DNA of 64,000 bases. Origin: Chitinophaga filiformis. GTDB taxonomy: Bacteria > Bacteroidota > Bacteroidia > Chitinophagales > Chitinophagaceae. Position numbers and translations under genes: made by a program. Where the stretch lies: NCBI RefSeq assembly GCF_023100805.1, contig NZ_CP095855.1:1054001-1118000 (forward strand), given 5' to 3'. A model generated the notes under the pieces. That model was not told the origin of the DNA. It made no database searches and worked only from the letters and a program-made list of their open reading frames with translations. Positions 59,138 to 64,000 of this stretch are shown here, one piece after another. Every line of letters starts with the position of its first letter. The stretch's first letter is position 1.

Positions 59138-60499
59138 CTAGTTCTCGTCTTCCACATTCTGCCTGATGGTCACCTGTACCTTCTGGATACGCATCTTGCT
59201 TACTTCCAGCACAGTGAAATCATAGTCCTCGTGGGATATGACGCTGTTCTCCTCCGGGAATTTACCCGCCAGTTCCAGGATCAGGCCCCCGATAGAGTCA
59301 CTTTCGCCCTTTACGACCTCGAAGGTATCTGGTGCGATGTTCATGATACGGCAGACGTCATTGAGCATGGTCTTGCCTTCAAATACGTAGGTATAGTTAT
59401 CTACTTTACTGTAGTTGAACTCTTCTTCGTCAAATTCATCTTTGATATCGCCGATCACTTCTTCCACAATATCTTCCAGGGTCACGATACCGGAGGTACC
59501 CCCGAATTCGTCCACGACAACCGCAAAATGCATACGCCTGGTCTGGAATTCAGACAGCAGGTCTTCGATCAGTTTATGACCGTGTACAAAGAAAGGCTGC
59601 CGCATTACGGTATGCCAGTCGAAGTTTTTGCCTTTGTCGAGGTGGGGCAGGAGGTCTTTGGTGTGGATGACGCCCACGATATTATCAAGGTTGCCTTTGT
59701 AGACGGGGAGGCGGGAATAATGAAGGTCGGCCACCCTTTTTACAACGACGTCAAAGGAGTCTTCATACTCTATACCTGACACATCCAGGCGGGTATGCAT
59801 GATCTGTTTAACGGTGATATTGCCAAATTTGAGGATGCCTTTCAGGATGTTCTTTTCTTCCTGGGAGGCGGTAGGATCTACGCTCATTTCAATGGCCTCG
59901 TCTATCTCCTGGTAGTTCACGGCGCCGCTGCCCCGGTGGAAGAAACGGGCCTCTATACTTTCGCTAAGGCTTACATAGAAGTCGCTTACCGGTTCCAGGG
60001 TAGCATGTACGATGCTTACAAACCAGGCAAAGTAGGTGGCAAACCGGATATTATTCTGGGCCGCCCATACACGGGGAAGTACCTGCCCGAAGAAAAGCAG
60101 CACAAAAATGATAATGGCTATACGTACTACCAGGGACACCACCGGGAAGGTCTGAAGGTCTTCCATCTGGGTGATGAGGTAGCTGGTTACCATAATAAAT
60201 GCCAGGGACAGTAGGATACCAGCTATCTGGAGGGAAGCCAGCAGGGAGCGGGGCTTTTCCAGGAGTTTGGTAATCAGCTTACCACTGGTATTTTGCCTCG
60301 TTTTCAGGGCATTCAGGTCTTTATAGTTCAGGGAGAAGAAAGCCACTTCGGCACCGGAAACAATAAAAGCCATGAGTAGGAGTATGAATATTACAAGCAG
60401 ATAAATAACCACGTTCGGAGTGGCGATTGGCGCCGCTGCTTGCAACAGGGTAAGCTTACCAGGTAGAATGCTTGCCGGATAGGTGTACAAATTGTTCAA
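59138..60499 (-). CDS. gldE: Gliding motility-associated protein GldE (CNNM/CBS/CorC type)
   Basis: 453 residues. Three or four N-terminal membrane helices form a CNNM (DUF21) domain (about 30-195, with SGAEVAFFSLNYKDLNAL). Two CBS domains follow (about 215-335: VKQIMHTRLDVSGIEYEDSFDVV, then HFAVVVDEFGGTSGIVTLEDIVEEVIGDIKDEFD), and then a CorC/HlyC domain (about 350-440). The build is that of magnesium-efflux-type proteins, but the pairing with gldD identifies GldE. In Flavobacterium it can partly compensate for GldD. A TATATTTG promoter lies 103-110 bases upstream. Confidence 0.93.
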   Translation of the reverse strand: MNNLYTYPASILPGKLTLLQAAAPIATPNVVIYLLVIFILLLMAFIVSGAEVAFFSLNYKDLNALKTRQNTSGKLITKLLEKPRSLLASLQIAGILLSLAFIMVTSYLITQMEDLQTFPVVSLVVRIAIIIFVLLFFGQVLPRVWAAQNNIRFATYFAWFVSIVHATLEPVSDFYVSLSESIEARFFHRGSGAVNYQEIDEAIEMSVDPTASQEEKNILKGILKFGNITVKQIMHTRLDVSGIEYEDSFDVVVKRVADLHYSRLPVYKGNLDNIVGVIHTKDLLPHLDKGKNFDWHTVMRQPFFVHGHKLIEDLLSEFQTRRMHFAVVVDEFGGTSGIVTLEDIVEEVIGDIKDEFDEEEFNYSKVDNYTYVFEGKTMLNDVCRIMNIAPDTFEVVKGESDSIGGLILELAGKFPEENSVISHEDYDFTVLEVSKMRIQKVQVTIRQNVEDEN

Positions 60500-60601
60500 C
60501 TTTGACGTGAGAAATATTAGAACTCCCAGCTTATAGCAAAGTAAGTTCCAAAAAAAGGGGAAAGTAATTCAGGTCTTACATTGAATCGCTTTCCCTATAT
60601 G

Positions 60602-60609
60602 CAAATATA
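60602..60609 (-). promoter_or_regulatory. -7 element of gldE-gldD, with adjoining palindrome
   Basis: Minus strand TATATTTG. The palindrome CCCATAATGGG (60618-60628) lies just upstream, where the spacer between -7 and -33 would be. Confidence 0.55.
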
Positions 60610-60668
60610 AGTAATGTCCCATAATGGGATTATCAATCAAAAAAGAATTAGTATTTTTTACCGGATAG

Positions 60669-61124
60669 TTAAAAAGGAAGATCGTCCGCTGTATCGTTTA
60701 ATTGGGGGGGGATTTCCATATTGGGGAAATTGTCACCAGTGCTACTACCTGTATTGCTATGATGTATGGCGTGTTCAGAGTTGTTCAGATCCATACGTTT
60801 GTCCAGCATAACCAGGTTGTCGCCCACTACTTCTGTGGCAAATTTCTTATTACCCTCTTTGTCTTCCCAGCTGCGTGTGCGGAGGCGTCCTTCAATATAA
60901 ACGAGACTTCCTTTGTGCAGGTACTTTTGAGCCAGTTCAGCCAGTCCGCGCCATAATACTACCGTATGCCATTCTGTTTGGGATATAAGCTTGCCAGCCC
61001 GGTCTTTGAATGTTTCTGTAGTTGCCAGAGAGAATTTGGCTACAGCAATATTACCTTCTAAGAACTGTACGTCTGGATCTCTGCCCAAGTTGCCAATCAG
61101 GATTACTTTATTAACACCTCTCAT
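60669..61124 (-). CDS. ssb: Single-stranded DNA-binding protein
   Basis: 151 residues. An OB-fold of about 110 residues (MRGVNKVILIGNLGRDPDVQFLEGNIAVAKFSLATTE, WHTVVLWRGLAELAQKYLHKGSLVYIEGRLRTRSWEDKEG) is followed by a flexible tail ending DDLPF, the acidic tip that binds partner repair proteins. It protects single-stranded DNA in replication and repair. A likely promoter (minus strand TTG, 17 bases, TATATTTT, 61188-61161) separates it from mutY. Confidence 0.96.
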   Translation of the reverse strand: MRGVNKVILIGNLGRDPDVQFLEGNIAVAKFSLATTETFKDRAGKLISQTEWHTVVLWRGLAELAQKYLHKGSLVYIEGRLRTRSWEDKEGNKKFATEVVGDNLVMLDKRMDLNNSEHAIHHSNTGSSTGDNFPNMEIPPQLNDTADDLPF

Positions 61125-61160
61125 TGTTGCAGGTTTTAATCTATTGATTTTAAACTATTG

Positions 61161-61188
61161 AAAATATACGCTTCTTTTAAATGAACAA
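61161..61188 (-). promoter_or_regulatory. Likely promoter of ssb
   Basis: Minus strand TTG (61188-61186), 17 bases, TATATTTT (61168-61161); one base from consensus. Confidence 0.45.
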
Positions 61189-61303
61189 CCTTTCTAAAGT
61201 TAATGTTTTTTTCAAATCGACAGTGAAAATTTTAACGTATACTTTAGCTCAAATACCTTGCCGCAGCAAGTTGGGCGCTGTTGGTAAACAGCAGGTTTTC
61301 GTA

Positions 61304-62368
61304 TCAGAACAGGGTAAGTTCCCTGTTCCCGAGGAAGTCTGTGATGGTTTTAGGGAATGCGTAATGATCCAGTTGATTCCGTGGAACGGCCATATAGCCG
61401 GGCATTTCAGGCTTTTTACTCACCGATAGCATCAGGAACTGGCTATAGATCGTCTGGTGTGTAAGCTGTTGTTTGAATGTCCCGGAAACCGCATCTGTGT
61501 TGTAACGTATATCTTTCATAATATTTTTAAAGGCGGCTGTAGACTGTAACGCTGTTACGTCTTCCGGAGCGGGAGCTTCTATCAGAATGAACTCGTGGAG
61601 GTTCTGCCAGATGTCACTTTCCGTGCGTTTGCGGATGAATACCTGGTCTTTGTACTGTAATACAAGGTAGTAGAAATAGCGCTTTCTGATGACCAGTTTC
61701 TTTGCCTTGACAGGCAGCAGGCCGGTGAGTCCCAGCTGGAAGGCTTTACATTTACCGGCAAGAGGACAGGTATGGCAGGCGGGTTGCTGATGCTTACATA
61801 CTACGGCGCCAAAATCCATAATGGACTGGTTATACGAAGCAGACAGGCCATGAGGCAACAACTCCTGAGCCAGTTCAGCAAATTGCTTTTTGCCGGCGGT
61901 ACTGTCTATAGGCGTGTCTATATCAAAGAAGCGGGACAGCACACGGAATACGTTGCCGTCCAGAACGGCATGTGGCAGGTTGAATGCGAAGGAGGCAATA
62001 GCTGCGGCTGTGTAGGGGCCAATACCTTTGAGCGATTGTATGGTTTCGTATGTATTGGGAAAGTGGCCGTGATAGGCAGACACGATCTGCCGTGCAGCAG
62101 CCAGCATATTTTTACAGCGTGCATAGTAACCCAGTCCCTGCCACAGGCGGAATACCGCTTCTTCCGGCGCTGCCGCCAGTTCTTTTACTGTCGGGTAGTT
62201 CAATATAAACTTCTCGTAATAGGCCCATCCCTGTTCTACACGTGTTTGTTGGAGAATAATTTCAGACAGCCATATCCGGTAGGGGTCTTTCTCACCTTTC
62301 CATGGCATGGAGCGGGTGTTCTCATTTTTGTTCCATTCCAGCAAGGTGTTCGTAAAAAACTGCTTCAT
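61304..62368 (-). CDS. mutY: A/G-specific adenine glycosylase
   Basis: Removes adenine mispaired with 8-oxoguanine. About 354 residues from Met 62368 (MKQFFTNTLLEWNKNENTRSMPWKGEKDPYRIWLSEIILQQTRVEQ), which fits the family start; the frame is open 76 codons further, but that part has no similarity and lies beyond the promoter. Visible: catalytic Glu in SEIILQQTRV, helix-hairpin-helix LKGIGPYTAAAIASFAF, catalytic Asp in VLDGNVFRVLSRFF, and the [4Fe-4S] ligands CKHQQPACHTCPLAGKC. The C-terminal part is the NUDIX-like recognition domain. The TATATTTG element ends only six bases from the ATG, so the mRNA may be leaderless. Confidence 0.95.
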   Translation of the reverse strand: MKQFFTNTLLEWNKNENTRSMPWKGEKDPYRIWLSEIILQQTRVEQGWAYYEKFILNYPTVKELAAAPEEAVFRLWQGLGYYARCKNMLAAARQIVSAYHGHFPNTYETIQSLKGIGPYTAAAIASFAFNLPHAVLDGNVFRVLSRFFDIDTPIDSTAGKKQFAELAQELLPHGLSASYNQSIMDFGAVVCKHQQPACHTCPLAGKCKAFQLGLTGLLPVKAKKLVIRKRYFYYLVLQYKDQVFIRKRTESDIWQNLHEFILIEAPAPEDVTALQSTAAFKNIMKDIRYNTDAVSGTFKQQLTHQTIYSQFLMLSVSKKPEMPGYMAVPRNQLDHYAFPKTITDFLGNRELTLF

Positions 62369-62373
62369 TTCTG

Positions 62374-62381
62374 CAAATATA
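62374..62381 (-). promoter_or_regulatory. -7 element directly before mutY
   Basis: Minus strand TATATTTG, exact match. Normal spacing puts the transcript start at or next to the first base of the mutY ATG. Confidence 0.5.
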
Positions 62382-62940
62382 AAGGGATCAATGAAAAAGG
62401 GTGCATCCGGGTAGAGGGCACCTTTTTGTATATGCCGGGTGATGAAAAAATTGTAGTGGCAGGACTGTTGGAAAAATAACAGGATTGCATTAGATTTATT
62501 TTTGATAATATTCAGCTGTAGCGATTTAGCAGTGAACATTAACAGAACTTGTTGATCAGTAGACGAATATGCCGGAAAATGCGTTATAATAGGCAAAGAC
62601 CTTTTATCTGTTAGTGCCTGATCCCGATGGATCTTTTTTCGTTAAGTGAAGAAAAAAAAGACTAAATGAATATTATTTTTTGTATATTCGTTAATGAGTG
62701 GTTTAGTGAAATATTGTGATTACCCTAATGAAAGTGTACTTGTACTGGGTTAGAGCATGGTGTCCCTCTCTTTTTCCGGTTGCCCGTTACTAGCGTTTAG
62801 AGATTATTACTAAGTGATTTACAGATAGATATATTATATAAAACCTTGGTATAAGAAAAAAAGATAAAATTTATTTGCTTAAAATTCAGCAATTAAAAAA
62901 AATTAAATAATTTTGGGACAAGTAATCCTTCGCTTCAATT
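62382..62940. other. Divergent intergenic region between mutY and hup
   Basis: About 560 bases. It contains a small hairpin with T-run GATCC-cgat-GGATC-TTTTTT (62620-62639, plus strand), which may be a weak terminator, and then an AT-rich stretch leading to the hup -7 element TAATTTTG (62908-62915). No convincing gene. Confidence 0.5.
62908..62915 (+). promoter_or_regulatory. -7 element of hup
   Basis: TAATTTTG, exact match, 25 bases before the ATG. Confidence 0.55.
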
Positions 62941-63228
62941 ATGAGAAAAGCTGACTTAATTAACAATATTGCTGAAAAAACCGGCATACCTAAAGTAGAT
63001 GTGTTAGTAACACTAGAGGCCATGTTTAAGGAGGTCAAGGAAGCGTTGGCTAATGGCGAGCATATCTATATAAGGGGCTTTGGTAGCTTCATTACAAAAA
63101 AGAGAGCTGCTAAAATTGGCCGTAACATCAAGAAGAACGTTGCCGTTGAGATTCCGGAGCATTTCATTCCTGCCTTTAAGCCGTCTAAAGAATTCGTTGC
63201 AGAAGTAAAGAAGCTTAAAAGTTCGTAA
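62941..63228 (+). CDS. HU-family DNA-binding protein
   Basis: 95 residues, the normal HU size. It reads MRKADLINNIAEKTGIPKVDVLVTLEAMFKEVKEALANGEHIYIRGFGSFITKKRAAKIGRNIKKNVAVEIPEHFIPAFKPSKEFVAEVKKL. The GFGSF turn and the basic arm (KKRAAKIGRNIKK...IPEHFIPAFKPSKEF) that wraps DNA are clear; Pro at the arm tip is replaced by the VAVEIPEH segment seen in Bacteroidota HU. It compacts and bends DNA. The stop codon is part of the -7 element of the next gene. Confidence 0.95.
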   Translation: MRKADLINNIAEKTGIPKVDVLVTLEAMFKEVKEALANGEHIYIRGFGSFITKKRAAKIGRNIKKNVAVEIPEHFIPAFKPSKEFVAEVKKLKSS

Positions 63229-63233
63229 TTTTG
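63226..63233 (+). promoter_or_regulatory. -7 element of the TPR gene overlapping the hup stop codon
   Basis: TAATTTTG matches TAnnTTTG; its first three bases are the TAA of the HU gene. Transcription would start near 63240, about 12 bases before the GTG start. Confidence 0.5.
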
Positions 63234-63251
63234 CAGCCTAATATTTAAGGC

Positions 63252-64000
63252 GTGCAAAAATCACAGATTCTCCTGGTCGGTGCCGCGACGGCAATACTTA
63301 TTGTATTGGTAGCGTTTGGCCGCACCGTACCTCATTCGGATAAAAAAGCGATGCCAACTGCCACTCATATGCATGAGGGTCAGGAGGGAAAAACTATTGC
63401 CTTCGACGAATTGCTGGCTTCCGCCAAGCAAAAGGTCCCAGCTGATAAATTAATTTCTATTGCCCGCCTGGAGAATATTGTCCGGGGCGATGTTAAGAAC
63501 CAGCAGATAGCCGCTTACAAAGAATTATATGCCTCCTGGGATAGCCTTAACCAACTACCCATAGCTGCGTATTATCTTGGCGAATCCGCCAAGTTGGAAA
63601 ATTCCGAAAAAAGCCTCACCTTTGCAGCCAATTTATTTTTAGAACATCTGGAACACGCAGAGGACCCTGCTGTAATGAACTGGGAGACCAAACAGGCCAT
63701 TACCCTACTGGATCAGGCAATAAAGCTTAGTCCGGGTAATGATTCCCTTAAAATAAAACAGGCCCTTCTGTATATGAATACAGAGCCTATGGTAGGCGTC
63801 CAAAAACTCAGGGATGTGGTGGCAACCAATCCTGACAATGCAGAAGCTCAGATCACATTGGCAAGTCTTGCTATTCAGTCAAACCAGTTTGATAAAGCCA
63901 TAGACAGGATGGAGTCATTCACTCAGAAACATCCTGAGGAGGCTAAAGCGCTATTTGTGCTGGCCGAGGCCTACAAGGGCAAAGGCGATTTCAAAAAGGC
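63252..64000 (+). CDS. TPR-repeat membrane-anchored protein, cut by the window end
   Basis: An ORF starting at GTG 63252 runs off the right edge after about 249 codons. The start is QKSQILLVGAATAILIVLVAFGRTVPHSDKK after the initiator, a single N-terminal membrane anchor. After a linker, tetratricopeptide-type repeats appear (AITLLDQAIKLSPGNDSLKIKQALLYM; LRDVVATNPDNAEAQITLASLAIQSNQFDKAIDRMESFTQKHPEEAKALFVLAEAYKGKGDFKKA). In Bacteroidota a TPR gene of this kind commonly sits between hup and the ribonuclease E/G gene, so rng is expected just beyond the window. Function is unknown. Confidence 0.82.
   Translation, partial: MQKSQILLVGAATAILIVLVAFGRTVPHSDKKAMPTATHMHEGQEGKTIAFDELLASAKQKVPADKLISIARLENIVRGDVKNQQIAAYKELYASWDSLNQLPIAAYYLGESAKLENSEKSLTFAANLFLEHLEHAEDPAVMNWETKQAITLLDQAIKLSPGNDSLKIKQALLYMNTEPMVGVQKLRDVVATNPDNAEAQITLASLAIQSNQFDKAIDRMESFTQKHPEEAKALFVLAEAYKGKGDFKK

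Overview
The window is chromosomal DNA from a member of the Bacteroidota, most likely the Chitinophagaceae (Chitinophaga-like). The reasons are: promoters of the Bacteroidota form (TTG, about 20 bases, TAnnTTTG) in front of many genes; SusD-like lipoproteins; gliding genes gldD and gldE; an enlarged IspG; a 939-residue CarB; a methionine synthase split into two genes; three ECF sigma/anti-sigma loci; and a TPR gene directly after the HU gene. No rRNA, tRNA, CRISPR array, phage module or intact insertion sequence was seen.

Layout. 1-4000: start of an exonuclease III gene, then split metH on the minus strand. 4145-5366: a short plus-strand unit with a Cys-Cys-Cys-ending mini-ORF and a 63-residue ORF, then recR. 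5383-10637: an Ig-like lipoprotein, a UvrD helicase with a C-terminal nuclease, and an SRPBCC protein. 10718-12952: ECF sigma factor, two tandem paralogous anti-sigma proteins, a lipocalin-like lipoprotein. 13017-15080: a LysR regulator, a secreted repeat protein, an orphan promoter-to-terminator unit that probably makes a small structured RNA, and a GC-rich hairpin repeat. 15081-22928: ispG, def, an AraC regulator, batC-batB, a class D beta-lactamase, kbl. 23297-26197: second ECF/anti-sigma pair with a beta-barrel protein and a small lipoprotein. 26302-31189: M16 peptidase, L,D-transpeptidase, alpha/beta hydrolase. 31259-36800: two tandem SusD-like lipoproteins without SusC, then acs. 37015-41500: a small unknown gene, a double-HTH regulator, a degenerate REP-type transposase, a nucleotidase, a DeoR regulator and an MFS transporter. 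41672-49578: lipoprotein, carB, a tricorn-type protease. 49579-50520: a gene-free stretch with a 154-bp nested palindrome and a second copy of the hairpin repeat. 50521-56126: comEC, purH, and a third ECF sigma factor with a TonB-like anti-sigma fusion. 56132-64000: a Pmp3-like peptide, lutB, a DUF3109 protein, gldD-gldE-ssb-mutY, hup, and a TPR gene cut by the window end.

Most genes are housekeeping (methionine, isoprenoid, purine and pyrimidine synthesis, DNA repair) or envelope biology. I did not find one clear new multi-gene system. The least explained parts are the orphan RNA unit (14528-14771), the nested palindrome (49669-49822), the dispersed hairpin repeat in opposite orientation together with a catalytically broken REP-type transposase, the SusC-less SusD pair, and the anti-sigma/CarboxypepD/TonB fusion. 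All family names come from reading motifs; no database search was run.
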